Positions 34,517-43,532 of a stretch of DNA of 55,044 bases are shown piece by piece. The notes below the pieces were generated by a model. That model searched no databases. It saw nothing but the letters and a program-made list of their open reading frames with translations, and was not told where the DNA came from. How positions within the stretch are numbered: position 1 is the first letter of the stretch; each line of letters opens with the position of its first letter. Location of the stretch: contig JANQPP010000021.1 of NCBI GenBank assembly GCA_028289405.1, positions 1-55,044 of the forward strand, read 5' to 3'. Source of the stretch: Pirellulales bacterium (GTDB taxonomy: Bacteria; Planctomycetota; Planctomycetia; Pirellulales; JANQPP01). The position numbers and the translations under genes were made by a program.

Positions 34517-36079
34517 ATGGCTCTTGCCGAGCCGCGCCGATGGTTCCGGCGGTGGCTTTTCTACGGCATGTGCGCGTTGTGGGTTTCAGGCTGCAAGGTC
34601 GGCCCGGATTACGTACCGCCCTGTCCAGTGCCGCTGGACCCGATGTTTCAGCATGCCAAGGATGACGCTTACGTCCCGGCTCCATCACCGGAATACTGGT
34701 GGACCCAGTTGGGTGATCCCGTCTTGGCGAACTTGGTCCATATGGCGGTTCGGCAAAACTTGGATCTTCGTGAAGCATATTTTCGCATCATGGAAAGCCG
34801 TGGCTTGCGGGGAGTCGTACGTGGAAACCTGTTTCCTCGGTTGGGAGGCACGGGAGCCTACTCCCGCCGCCGGATCAGTGCCAATGGCAACCAATTCGTG
34901 GATCAACCCCAGTCCTCGGGAGACTTCGATCTTTTCTCCACCGGATTCGACGCCGCTTGGGAACTGGACGTTTTCGGAAAGTTTCGTCGCGGAGTGGAGG
35001 CGGCGGAGGCCGATCTTGCCGCGCGCGTGGAAGAACGCCGAGGCTTGCTCGTCACCTTGCTAGGGGACGTGGCGACCCAATACGTGCAGCTCCGTGGGCT
35101 CCAAGCCCGCACGCAAATCGCGGAAGCCAATCTCCGCAATCAAGAACATACGCTCCATCTGGTGCGTGAGAGGCAGGCCGCTGGCCTAGTGGGAGACCTC
35201 GATGTCGCGCAAGCCGAGGCTAATGTGGCCACGACCGCGGCCACGTTCCCTCCGCTCCGGCGGGAGTTGCATGTCACGGTCCATCGGCTCAGCGTGCTGT
35301 TGGGGCAAGTTCCGTCGCCAGAATTCTTGGCTTCCTTGGGCGGAGGCGAAATTCCCGTCTTCGAGCATCCGCTCGGCGTGGGACTTCCGGGCGAGCTGTT
35401 GCGGCGGCGGCCCGACATACGACAAGCGGAACGAGAAGTGGCTGCCCAGAATGCCCGGATCGGCGTGGCCACGGCCGATCTGTATCCGCAGTTCTCCCTA
35501 ACGGGGAACGTTTCGGTGGATAGCCGGCTCATTGCTTCGTGGTTCACGAACAATAGTTTAGCCTTTGGCGTGGGGCCCTCCGCACGCTGGGATATCCTGC
35601 AGTTCGGCCGCATCAAACACAATATCCGTGCCCAACGCGCCAAACATCAGCAAACGATCGTCAACTACCAACGGGCCATCCTCTTGGCTGTGGAGGAGGT
35701 GGAGAACGCGCTGGTTTCCTGGCACGAAGAACAATTGCGACGCCAGCATCTTTTAGAGGCCCATGCCGCGACGCTCAAGGCCGTGGGGCACGCGCGGGAA
35801 CAATACGTGCAGGGATTGGTAGCGTTTCAGACGGTTTTGGATACCCAGCGCCAACAACTGCAATTGGAAGACGAGCTGGCTCGCAACCAAACCACGATTA
35901 CCCTGTATGGCATTCAACTCTACAAAGCCTTGGGGGGCGGGTGGCACCAGCCCTTTCCTGCCGGCTTAGTGGAAACCAGCGCGTTGGAAGCTGCCGCGAT
36001 CGAGGGCCCGGAGGTCGTTTGGCCCGCGGATCCACGGCTTCGTTCGCATGATCTGCCGGAGCCGGAAGCCTCCCCTTGA
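34517..36079 (+). CDS. TolC/NodT-family outer-membrane efflux lipoprotein, 520 aa
   Basis: This is an outer-membrane channel protein. From the chosen ATG at 34517 the signal peptide ends in a lipobox (ALWVSGC, Cys about 26), followed by KVGPDYVPP, the typical start of NodT proteins. Two outer-membrane efflux repeats follow (about 75-270 and 290-480), rich in long helices, with the conserved LPGELLRRRPDIRQAE at about 295-310 and GVGPSARWDILQFGRI. An in-frame ATG at 34424 has a good AGGA site but would put 31 extra residues before the signal. It would serve as the exit duct for the HlyD-type proteins encoded on both sides. Confidence 0.88.
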   Translation: MALAEPRRWFRRWLFYGMCALWVSGCKVGPDYVPPCPVPLDPMFQHAKDDAYVPAPSPEYWWTQLGDPVLANLVHMAVRQNLDLREAYFRIMESRGLRGVVRGNLFPRLGGTGAYSRRRISANGNQFVDQPQSSGDFDLFSTGFDAAWELDVFGKFRRGVEAAEADLAARVEERRGLLVTLLGDVATQYVQLRGLQARTQIAEANLRNQEHTLHLVRERQAAGLVGDLDVAQAEANVATTAATFPPLRRELHVTVHRLSVLLGQVPSPEFLASLGGGEIPVFEHPLGVGLPGELLRRRPDIRQAEREVAAQNARIGVATADLYPQFSLTGNVSVDSRLIASWFTNNSLAFGVGPSARWDILQFGRIKHNIRAQRAKHQQTIVNYQRAILLAVEEVENALVSWHEEQLRRQHLLEAHAATLKAVGHAREQYVQGLVAFQTVLDTQRQQLQLEDELARNQTTITLYGIQLYKALGGGWHQPFPAGLVETSALEAAAIEGPEVVWPADPRLRSHDLPEPEASP

Positions 36080-36154
36080 GAGGCAAGCGCGTTCCCTGCG
36101 TCGTGTGCCGAGACGCGAAATGCTCGAACGGGCAATACCTGATAATCGCCATCA

Positions 36155-38317
36155 TCAAGGCGAGCCCGCTCGCGCGGCCTGGAGCTGCTGATAGAATTGC
36201 ATGCTACGCCGATACAGTCGCGTGCCGAGCGAGATCCGCCGGGTGGGAAACCGGACCGCCGCCGGAAATCCGTGGCGCAACTGGAGGTCTTCCCGTTCAA
36301 TGAATTCCAGTTCGACGTGAAACATGGCTTGCTCGCTATGCCCGCCATCGGGAGTGGGCTGAAATTTCTCCGGCTGCAGTGCGGCAAGTGTCAAGTCACC
36401 GATTTCATGGGAACCCACGGGAGCAACCCGCACGACCCGCGCGGAAACCGGATCCTGTTCCTGCCCGACGAATAACACGGAGGCCGAGGCGCCTAATCGG
36501 GGCGCGATGTCGGTGAATTCTTCCGCGCCCAAAATGATGCGGACCCGCCAGGGACCACGGCTGACCATTGCCAGAGGCTCCCCTCGCGCGACATACCTGC
36601 CCAACGAATCCAGTTGGGCATTCCAGGTCATGGTGCCCGAAGTGGGAGCTTGAGTTACCAGAGCGGCTTGCCGTTGCCGGGCGTATTCCAGTTGGCGGCG
36701 CACTTGCTGGACTCGATTGTTTTCCGAGAGAGCCTCTGAGGCACTTTCCTGGAGTTTGTTCCGTAAACGTAAGCGGACGAGCCGGTATTCCGCTTGCTGA
36801 CGCGCGACCGCCAAATCGCGACCAGTGTCTTCGAGCCGGCAAAGCGGTTGGTTTTCGTCGACATCCTGCCCCAGCTTCACGAAGTAGTCCCGCAAAAATC
36901 CCTCGGCTTGTGCCCGCGCGATGTGGTCTTCCGCTTGTCCCACGACACCCACGGCATGTGGGGCATGAGGGACCGGCAAAAAAAGAAGTCCCAGCGGGAC
37001 TGCCGCGAGCAGGGTCGCGGTAACCGCCACGGCGCGGGGCCGTCTGTCCGCGACTTCGGGAGAAAAGCGAATATAGCGGACGAGTTTCAAGCCACCCCGG
37101 ACCAGGGAAATCGTGGCATAGCTGATGGCCAAGAGCACGCCCACTCCGGGAAACTTCCAGGCGATGGCAATGCAGATGGCCAACAGGACGAGGTGGTAAT
37201 ACACGACTACCATTCCGCCCCACAGCCCCAGTCCCACCGCGCCGAACCGGGTCCGCGCGATTGCCGGGGCCGAGATACCAAAGAACAGGCGTTTGAACCA
37301 GTTCTTGATCTGGGCCTGGGAACGCGCACGCAAGCCAGGGTAATTCATGACATCGCACAGAATGAAATATCCATCATATTTCATCAGCGGATTGAGATTG
37401 AATCCCAATGTGACCACCGTGGAAAGCACCACGACCGATTGGGCCCATGCATGCCAAGCGGAGGGCTCGGTAAGGGCCCACACCAGGAACGCGAAAATAG
37501 CAACGAACGACTCAAAATAGATTCCTGCCAGTCCCACGATCACGCGCTGCAGCCGCTCACGAAAGCCCCAGGACGCGGAGGCATCGACGTACGCGCAAGG
37601 CGTGAACAGGATAAAGAACGCGCCAATCTCCGGCACGTTGCCTCCGAAGTGTTTGCAGGCATAGGCATGCCCGAATTCGTGGATTACCTTCAAACCGATG
37701 AGGGTAATCCACAGCGTCGGCAAATGCTCAACAGCGAATATGGCCCCGAGCGGCTGCCGAAAATCTTGCCATCGTGCCACGCACAGCGACATCGAAAGCA
37801 GAGACAGCAGCAGCCAGGCCACGAACGCGGTTCGGGTGAAAAGGGGCCGCATCCATCCAATCGTGCGATCCAGGAATCGGTCGGGGTCCCATAGGGGCAC
37901 GCGCAAAAACAGAATGCCCAGCAGGCGCGCTTTGCGTGCGGCGGCCCGCCGTCTTTTGTGGCGTTCGTACAGGGCATGGCCGTCGCTAGTGGGAAGATTG
38001 AGCAAGCCCAATTGATTGAGCTGCAATACAAATCGGTAGAACTCTTCTTCCCGTTCCGCGTCGAGCAGCCCGTCCCGCACGATTTGCTGGAAGATCGATC
38101 CCAGATTGTGGTCTGGCGACAAGTAACAATAAAGCCGGTAGTCCGCCGCGGAAAGCTGGTGGCTTTGAAAGGTTACCGGATCGCGCACGACGTATGCGGG
38201 GCGGCCATGGAACACATGCCGCGTGATGTCCAGTTCCGCACGCACGCCAACCTGGACTTTTCGCAGGCGTTCAGCCAAACGAAGCGGTTCGTTTTGGGGC
38301 GTGTCTAGAGTTTCCAT
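36155..38317 (-). CDS. M50 metallopeptidase fused to a HlyD-like domain, 720 aa
   Basis: This is a multi-pass membrane protein. Residues about 25-110 form a PqqD-like winged domain. Residues about 150-450 are a site-2-protease-type M50 domain with zinc motif HEFGH (213-217) and the third ligand in NLNPLMKYDGYF (Asp315), plus about six to eight hydrophobic segments. Residues 455-720 are HlyD-like: a lipoyl half (GFLRDYFVKLGQDVDENQPL), a coiled coil, APTSGTM, and a beta-barrel. This architecture is known from putative peptide zinc metalloprotease proteins near efflux or peptide genes. The ATG at 38317 overlaps the upstream gene's end by 13 bp; I rejected a longer frame to 38422. It could cleave the exported protein's signal during export. 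Confidence 0.85.
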   Translation of the reverse strand: METLDTPQNEPLRLAERLRKVQVGVRAELDITRHVFHGRPAYVVRDPVTFQSHQLSAADYRLYCYLSPDHNLGSIFQQIVRDGLLDAEREEEFYRFVLQLNQLGLLNLPTSDGHALYERHKRRRAAARKARLLGILFLRVPLWDPDRFLDRTIGWMRPLFTRTAFVAWLLLSLLSMSLCVARWQDFRQPLGAIFAVEHLPTLWITLIGLKVIHEFGHAYACKHFGGNVPEIGAFFILFTPCAYVDASASWGFRERLQRVIVGLAGIYFESFVAIFAFLVWALTEPSAWHAWAQSVVVLSTVVTLGFNLNPLMKYDGYFILCDVMNYPGLRARSQAQIKNWFKRLFFGISAPAIARTRFGAVGLGLWGGMVVVYYHLVLLAICIAIAWKFPGVGVLLAISYATISLVRGGLKLVRYIRFSPEVADRRPRAVAVTATLLAAVPLGLLFLPVPHAPHAVGVVGQAEDHIARAQAEGFLRDYFVKLGQDVDENQPLCRLEDTGRDLAVARQQAEYRLVRLRLRNKLQESASEALSENNRVQQVRRQLEYARQRQAALVTQAPTSGTMTWNAQLDSLGRYVARGEPLAMVSRGPWRVRIILGAEEFTDIAPRLGASASVLFVGQEQDPVSARVVRVAPVGSHEIGDLTLAALQPEKFQPTPDGGHSEQAMFHVELEFIEREDLQLRHGFPAAVRFPTRRISLGTRLYRRSMQFYQQLQAARAGSP

Positions 38318-40197
38318 AGTTGTAGCCGCACATAATCCACCACGCGATGGATGGCAATCCACCAGGGAGCCCGCTGGCCAGCCTCCACTTTCGCGATGCC
38401 CCGCATGCCGGGACGGAGCCATTCCGCCGCACCTTCCATGGGCCCCTTGGCCAGGAATACGTTTTCTCCCTCCAGAACCTCCGAAGAGGGCCAGATTTCC
38501 GAAATCTCGAAGCCATGCCGCTCACCAGGACGGGCTTGCGTGGCGACCCAGCCTGGCATGGCAACGGCGATTTCATCCGCCGCATATTCGGGGATCCGAA
38601 GTTCCACCGAGAGTTCTTTTTCGGGTGCGAGTTGTAACAACGCTTCTCCCAAAGGCACGACCTCCCCCACTCGCTGGCGGAGATCACCGGACAAGACATG
38701 CCCCGTAATTGGCGCGCGAACTTGGGCATGCCGCAGTTGATGCGCGAGCGAATCCAATTCTGCCCGAGCCTGGTCCGCCCGAGCTTCGGCCATCGCCGCG
38801 CTGGCAATGTCTCCGAGTTCCAAAGCCCGTGTGGCCTCCAGGTCCGCCAGACGCCGCTCCGTTTCGGCCTGCTCCTGTTGCAACAAGAGTTCGGCCACAT
38901 CCATTTCCAACAGCACTTGCCCCTGTTCCACCAGGTCTCCCGCCTCGACGTGGACCGCTTGAATGGAACCGGCGAAAGGTGCGGCGATTTCCCGCATCGC
39001 ACGGGGGACGACTTCGCAGGGAACGGTGATGCGGTACGTAAGTTGTCCGAACAGGAACCATGCGCCGGCCAGCAGGGCGAGAGCCAACAAGACGACGCGG
39101 CCCCGACCCATAGGATTTAGACGGCGTGTACCGCTTCTCAGTGATTCCCAGGCATGCCGCGTTAGCCCCCGGTCGGCGCGGCGCAGGACTTGGACCGCTG
39201 CGGCCATCGGTTCCAGCAGGCTTTTCGCGTGTTCCAATTTTTTTGGCGTGAGCGGTTTTGCCGGCGACTGGCGTAAACTGACCACCGCCACGCAAGAGCC
39301 ATTCTCCAGTCGTAGCGGAATCGAGGCGACGGCACTTCCCCCGGCTTGCTGATGCCACGCCTCGTGCAGCCGATGAATGGCGTGGGGCTTGGCGGCGGAC
39401 AGATCCATCTTTTTTGTGACGACATGGATCATTTCTCCCGCGTCGAGGCATTCTTCCATGGCCTGCTGGATCACCTTGGTGCCAGGGCTGCGGGGATACG
39501 GATCGTCGAAGCCTGATAGGCAGGTGACGCGCACCGAACGGCCCCGCACGACGCCGACCGCGACTTGGTCCAGGCCAAATCGCGTCTTGAGGCCGTTCGC
39601 CATGGCGAACACAAACGCCTCTAAGTTTTCGTAAAGCGCGGCCTTCGCGAGAGTCGCTCCCACGGTGAAGCCTGGCGAGCTTTCCGATGCGGCAGTTCTC
39701 GATCCCACTTCGGCGCCAGCTTGGCCGGCATACCGCCAAAGGGCTTGAAACTCCGACACCCGCGCCGCCGCCACTTCCTCCGAAAGATGGTCCACGAGGA
39801 ATGCCGCCGCCCCAATCGTTCCCAGCCGCGGATCCAAAACGGGCGCGACGAGGAAGGTCCGTTCGACATCTCCGTCCGAAGTGACAGGACGTGCCACGGC
39901 CAAACGGTGGTATCGGACGTGCAGCAGCAGCCCATCCGCTTGCCCTCGCCATTCTTCCCGGACATTCATGCCCGGCGGAGTGTATTCCTGCTCCGTGGTG
40001 CCTCCGCCCAAGTCCAGTCGGAACGTCGCGAACGAGGCTCCGAAATGCTCCGCCAAGACCTTCAGTACCGCGCGGAAGAACTCAGGCTTGGTCGTGCTCT
40101 CCTTCGCGGCACGCGAGATGGATTCCATTGCTCCCAACTCCCGCTGGGGAGTGCTGGACACCTCTGGGCGCTGGGTCTCCAAGGCGGATGTCGTCAT
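38305..40197 (-). CDS. GAF-GAF-HlyD membrane adaptor, 630 aa
   Basis: This is an unusual adaptor with cytoplasmic sensor domains. Residues about 25-165 and 178-345 are two GAF-like domains (ENLEAFVFAMANGLKTRFGL, AVVSLRQS). A transmembrane helix lies at about 368-388. The periplasmic part is HlyD-like: EIAAPFAGSIQAVHVEAGDL, a coiled coil, VRAPITGHVLSGDLRQRVG, a beta-barrel, and PGMRGIAKVEAGQR near the end. The layout suggests that a signal bound by the GAF domains inside the cell changes the export machine outside. It is translationally linked to the M50-HlyD gene (13-bp overlap) and 41 bp downstream of the PilZ gene. Confidence 0.85.
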   Translation of the reverse strand: MTTSALETQRPEVSSTPQRELGAMESISRAAKESTTKPEFFRAVLKVLAEHFGASFATFRLDLGGGTTEQEYTPPGMNVREEWRGQADGLLLHVRYHRLAVARPVTSDGDVERTFLVAPVLDPRLGTIGAAAFLVDHLSEEVAAARVSEFQALWRYAGQAGAEVGSRTAASESSPGFTVGATLAKAALYENLEAFVFAMANGLKTRFGLDQVAVGVVRGRSVRVTCLSGFDDPYPRSPGTKVIQQAMEECLDAGEMIHVVTKKMDLSAAKPHAIHRLHEAWHQQAGGSAVASIPLRLENGSCVAVVSLRQSPAKPLTPKKLEHAKSLLEPMAAAVQVLRRADRGLTRHAWESLRSGTRRLNPMGRGRVVLLALALLAGAWFLFGQLTYRITVPCEVVPRAMREIAAPFAGSIQAVHVEAGDLVEQGQVLLEMDVAELLLQQEQAETERRLADLEATRALELGDIASAAMAEARADQARAELDSLAHQLRHAQVRAPITGHVLSGDLRQRVGEVVPLGEALLQLAPEKELSVELRIPEYAADEIAVAMPGWVATQARPGERHGFEISEIWPSSEVLEGENVFLAKGPMEGAAEWLRPGMRGIAKVEAGQRAPWWIAIHRVVDYVRLQLWKL

Positions 40198-40238
40198 TTA
40201 CGATGGCCAGTTTGCTATGGAATTCGTGGATACCGCGT

Positions 40239-40661
40239 CTATAGCAGCGAGTCTTGTTCATGCTCGACGAGATGGGAGAGATCGACATCATGAAAGAAGC
40301 GAAACCCTACCTCAAAGGCGTCTTCTTGAATCATGCGGCAGCGCACGCAACGTGCCAGCAGGTCGCCCACGGACTTCAGTTCACCTGATATGGAGAGCCA
40401 ATAAATGTCGCCTGGAAGCACGGGCGTCGGGAGCAATAGAAGGCAACCCCCTCGGGATATATCTCCTGTCATTCCTTCAATCCGCCTCCGATGCCGCTCG
40501 CTCGCGTTGCCTGGTCGCACTTCCACGGGACAACTGACCTCCAACCGTTCGCTGGAACGCTGCCGTTTGATGGCGTCGCTTGTATTGCGCTCAAGCTCAT
40601 GCAAATGCTCCAAGGCATGCGAGACGGAAAAGAAATCGGCTTCGATATCTTGCTCAAACAT
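40239..40661 (-). CDS. PilZ domain protein, 140 aa
   Basis: This is a c-di-GMP receptor domain protein. The binding motifs are complete: R-x3-R as RSSER (about residues 35-39) and D-x-S-x2-G as DISRGG (about 68-73). The N-terminal 30 residues are an acidic helix (HALEHLHELERNTSDAI). It is encoded upstream of the GAF-HlyD and M50-HlyD genes on the same strand, so c-di-GMP probably controls this export locus or its product. No catalytic GGDEF/EAL protein is in the window. Confidence 0.85.
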   Translation of the reverse strand: MFEQDIEADFFSVSHALEHLHELERNTSDAIKRQRSSERLEVSCPVEVRPGNASERHRRRIEGMTGDISRGGCLLLLPTPVLPGDIYWLSISGELKSVGDLLARCVRCRMIQEDAFEVGFRFFHDVDLSHLVEHEQDSLL

Positions 40662-40825
40662 GTTATTTCTCGTGGACAGCGCCGGGGCGTTCCCTATTAG
40701 TCGTCTTCATGCGGCCAGATGGTCGTCCCGATGCGGTGACTAAAAATCGAAGCACGCGGGCTGGTACAAAAGTAGGTCACCGGAGGCGATGTGGCAAAAA
40801 AACATCATGGCGTCTTACGAGGGCT

Positions 40826-40857
40826 CTGGGGACAAAACACTTCGGCATCCGCAAAAT
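40826..40857. repeat. 32-nt repeat, copy 1 (inverted partner at 43198-43229)
   Basis: On the minus strand it reads in one frame as FADAEVFCPQ. It matches 43198-43229 in inverted orientation at 29 of 32 positions, and similarity ends sharply on both sides. It lies 139 bp downstream of the RTX gene, in the 335-bp gap (40662-40996) before the PilZ gene, which holds nothing else I can support. Confidence 0.8.
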
Positions 40858-40996
40858 CATGCGTCCTTGTGATACGCACCTCTGAAAATGGGAGAGGGAG
40901 CAATTGCCAAGAAGAGTGCGTGGAATGAATTCGGCACGCGGTGGTTACCGCGAGCTGCGGAGGTCGGCGAGACACCAAATGGCTGCTGCTCACGCA

Positions 40997-42931
40997 CTAT
41001 TCGTCGTGCGTGTTTTTGCGGGCTTTGCTGCTACCGCGAAACGCACGAGTCAGGCCCCAGAGCCAGCTTAGTTTCGACGTGGCGGTCGCGCGTTCTTGGC
41101 CCGTATCCGCGGCAGACGATTCATCCATTTCGTATGTATCGGAGTCCGCGCGCGTTTGGGCAGCGCTGGTCGCTTCCACGCGGTAATCCGATGGGGATTG
41201 CGGGCCGGTCTCGGTGAAAGTCGCTTCCGGACCTTGGTGCTCCGGTACATCAATGGGACTGTCGAATTCGACTTCAATTTTCTCCGTATCGGCGGTGAAC
41301 GAATCAAATTGATCGCCAGCAGCGGAATTTACTTCGCGGCTATCGGCGGATTCGACTTGCGGCTTCGCTCCCGAGCCGGATCGCGGTTCTTGAATCGCTT
41401 GCGCGATTTCGGCGGAGCCGACAACTGGCCCGGCAACCTCCGCGTCGCCAGTGCTCTGGTCCGTTTCGTTGGTTGGCCCGATATTGGCACCATCGCTCGT
41501 ACGTTCGGCGTCGACTGCTCCGGCAGAACGTGGGTCGTTCCCGGCAACTTCTTCGACGTTGGCCTCGGTGTCAGGCGCAAATGGTAGGGGCGAATCGTTT
41601 GAGACGATCGGTTCCAGGTCGTCCACCGCTTCCTGTGCGGGTTGAACAGAGAGCTGAAACGAATGTTGGGCGGAAGAGAATGTCTGTTGGGTTTCAGCAG
41701 TGCGGAACGTCAGTGTGCGAATCTGGTAATCGCTGCTGTTGCTCGTAACACCATTTTGGCCATCCGCATATTCCTTGGCCGTGAATACAAGCCGGTCGAA
41801 GGTCGCGTCCACTTCGGGATCAATGTCCGCCGTGGTGTGGTAACCGGAATCGTTAGTCAAGTCCCCTTCGGAGACCAGGATTCCATCCTTGAATGCTTGC
41901 CAGTGCCCAACCTCGCCGGCGCTATTGTATCCTTCGTGCGCCCATAAATTGCGGATGTCGAGGCTGACATCCGTGACCTGGCTTTCGAAATCGAAGATCA
42001 GTTCCTCGGAAACGCCTTTTCCGGCGTCATAGCCGATCTGTTGCCAAGGAGCGCTGCCGCCGGTGGAGCCGTACACCCCGAGCCCTTGGGAGTTGGCATA
42101 GATGTTGGCGTTGCTGGCGTCACTAAGGGTGCCGTCGGTGTTTATTCTTCGGGCAGTAACGGTGAACCCTTGATCGGAGGTGGAATGGTTGTAACGGTTG
42201 ATCGTGGTCTCGGAGGTGACATCCTCTTCCAGCGTCACCGAGACCTCCAGGTCGACCTGTCCTTGGAATCCCATGGGCGGAGTCAGCGTCAGTCCCACCA
42301 AGTTCGCTTCGCCTACTTCCCATGACCCGTTCCCCAGATCGTTTCCGGCGGAAAGGGAGGAACCTTCCGGAATACCGCTCAGCGTGACCGTGGCTTCGCC
42401 GCCGGTCGTGTTGGTCAGGTCCAGCTCAAGCGGTATCGAAGCATCCGGTTCAGCTTCCAAGTGGCCCACGGAAAGCCGCAAGCCGTCCGCGAGGTTCAGC
42501 AGGTACCCATCAGAGAACTCCAATTTCTCTACACCGGTCAAGGTGTCCGTGCCCTCACTTCCAGATACGGTTAATGACCCGTCCAAGTTCTGCGCGACCG
42601 AGTAGTCTTCGCGGGAGCCATCGTACCTTGCGGTATCGTAGCCCTCTCCGCCGCGTAGGTCATCGTCTCCCGCGCCACCCACGAGAAGGTCATCGTCATC
42701 TCCGCCGTCCAGCAGGTCATCGCCCGCCTCACCCAGCAGGATGTCATTGCCTTCCTGTCCCAGCAGCGACTCGGCGTTTTCCGTACCAATACCGATGTCG
42801 TTCTCCTCGGTGGCGTCATCAATGGACTCGCCCATATCGGCATCTACCCATGTCGCGGAGAGAAGAATCCGTGGTTCCAGTGTCTGGGCATACAAGATGG
42901 GTACGCAGGCATTCGGGTCCGTGTTAGGCAT
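40997..42931 (-). CDS. LEPR-XLL / RTX calcium-binding exported protein, 644 aa
   Basis: This is a probable secreted surface protein and the likely cargo of the neighbouring export genes. Residues about 10-27 carry the LEPR-XLL signal (TLEPRILLSA). Residues about 45-110 are RTX nonapeptide repeats (GQEGNDILLG, GGDDDDLLVGGAGDDDLRGG) that bind calcium. Then comes the SREDYSV... domain typical after RTX blocks, an Ig-like T1SS-143-type repeat (about 170-245, LSGIPEGSSLSAG...LTLTPP), a large beta domain (about 265-420), and an acidic Ser/Glu-rich disordered tail with a short WLWGLTRAF plus basic end. RTX repeats near the N terminus rather than the C terminus are unusual for type I cargo. The ATG at 42931 is chosen; 42979 is an alternative. 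Confidence 0.85.
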   Translation of the reverse strand: MPNTDPNACVPILYAQTLEPRILLSATWVDADMGESIDDATEENDIGIGTENAESLLGQEGNDILLGEAGDDLLDGGDDDDLLVGGAGDDDLRGGEGYDTARYDGSREDYSVAQNLDGSLTVSGSEGTDTLTGVEKLEFSDGYLLNLADGLRLSVGHLEAEPDASIPLELDLTNTTGGEATVTLSGIPEGSSLSAGNDLGNGSWEVGEANLVGLTLTPPMGFQGQVDLEVSVTLEEDVTSETTINRYNHSTSDQGFTVTARRINTDGTLSDASNANIYANSQGLGVYGSTGGSAPWQQIGYDAGKGVSEELIFDFESQVTDVSLDIRNLWAHEGYNSAGEVGHWQAFKDGILVSEGDLTNDSGYHTTADIDPEVDATFDRLVFTAKEYADGQNGVTSNSSDYQIRTLTFRTAETQQTFSSAQHSFQLSVQPAQEAVDDLEPIVSNDSPLPFAPDTEANVEEVAGNDPRSAGAVDAERTSDGANIGPTNETDQSTGDAEVAGPVVGSAEIAQAIQEPRSGSGAKPQVESADSREVNSAAGDQFDSFTADTEKIEVEFDSPIDVPEHQGPEATFTETGPQSPSDYRVEATSAAQTRADSDTYEMDESSAADTGQERATATSKLSWLWGLTRAFRGSSKARKNTHDE

Positions 42932-43197
42932 GCAACACCTTTTTAGAAAGAACACCGGTTTGCCGGTGGTCGCAAACAATTCTCGGATCGGAAAAGACTT
43001 GAGTTGATATCAGCAAGCGTATTAGAGTATTTTCCGCGCTTGGCTAGTCCTGATCCAAAATCGATGTCGTGACACTCGTACTTGAAAAAGACAAGCAATT
43101 GATCGACGTCGGTTTTTCGCGTCTCGATCCTTAAAGCCAACGGACAAAACCTTCACGGACTTTCGCCCATCGGTGTTTCAGGGCTGCTGGGCACCGA

Positions 43198-43229
43198 ATT
43201 TCGCGGATGCTGAGGTGTTTTGTCCCCAG
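43198..43229. repeat. 32-nt repeat, copy 2 (inverted partner at 40826-40857)
   Basis: On the plus strand it reads FADAEVFCPQ in the frame that also encodes this peptide in the other copy. The three differences (positions 5, 14 and 17) are transitions and fall in third codon positions. It lies about 270 bp upstream of the RTX gene start. Confidence 0.8.
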
Positions 43230-43532
43230 GCTCTTAACAAATATAGGTCATCGGGTGAGGGCTTCACCTATACCAAAAAATTGCAGACCATGACGAACGG
43301 AGACGTAAAGTCCTTTCTAATCACTCGATTCGCTTTAATCGGCCTCAAGGTGCTTCTGGCTCGCTTCAATACATCAGCAGCTACATGTGGTGGCCGAGTG
43401 CCGGAATGAACGCTCCGCGATCACGGATTGCGACCAGCTTGATTTTCAATTGAAATCCGTTCGAGATGTGCAACTCTCAGCGCATGCCGCAATTTCGATT
43501 GAGCAACCGGTCGCCCAGCACGGGGCAAGAAA

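Noticed and set aside
36794..37894. 366-aa open frame antisense to the M50-HlyD gene
   Set aside because: Shadow of a gene with clear zinc-site motifs; composition (His/Arg/Gln-rich) is typical of an antisense frame.
38684..39952. 422-aa same-strand frame within the GAF-HlyD gene
   Set aside because: Arg/Gly/Ser-rich out-of-frame reading of a gene whose domains are evident in the other frame.
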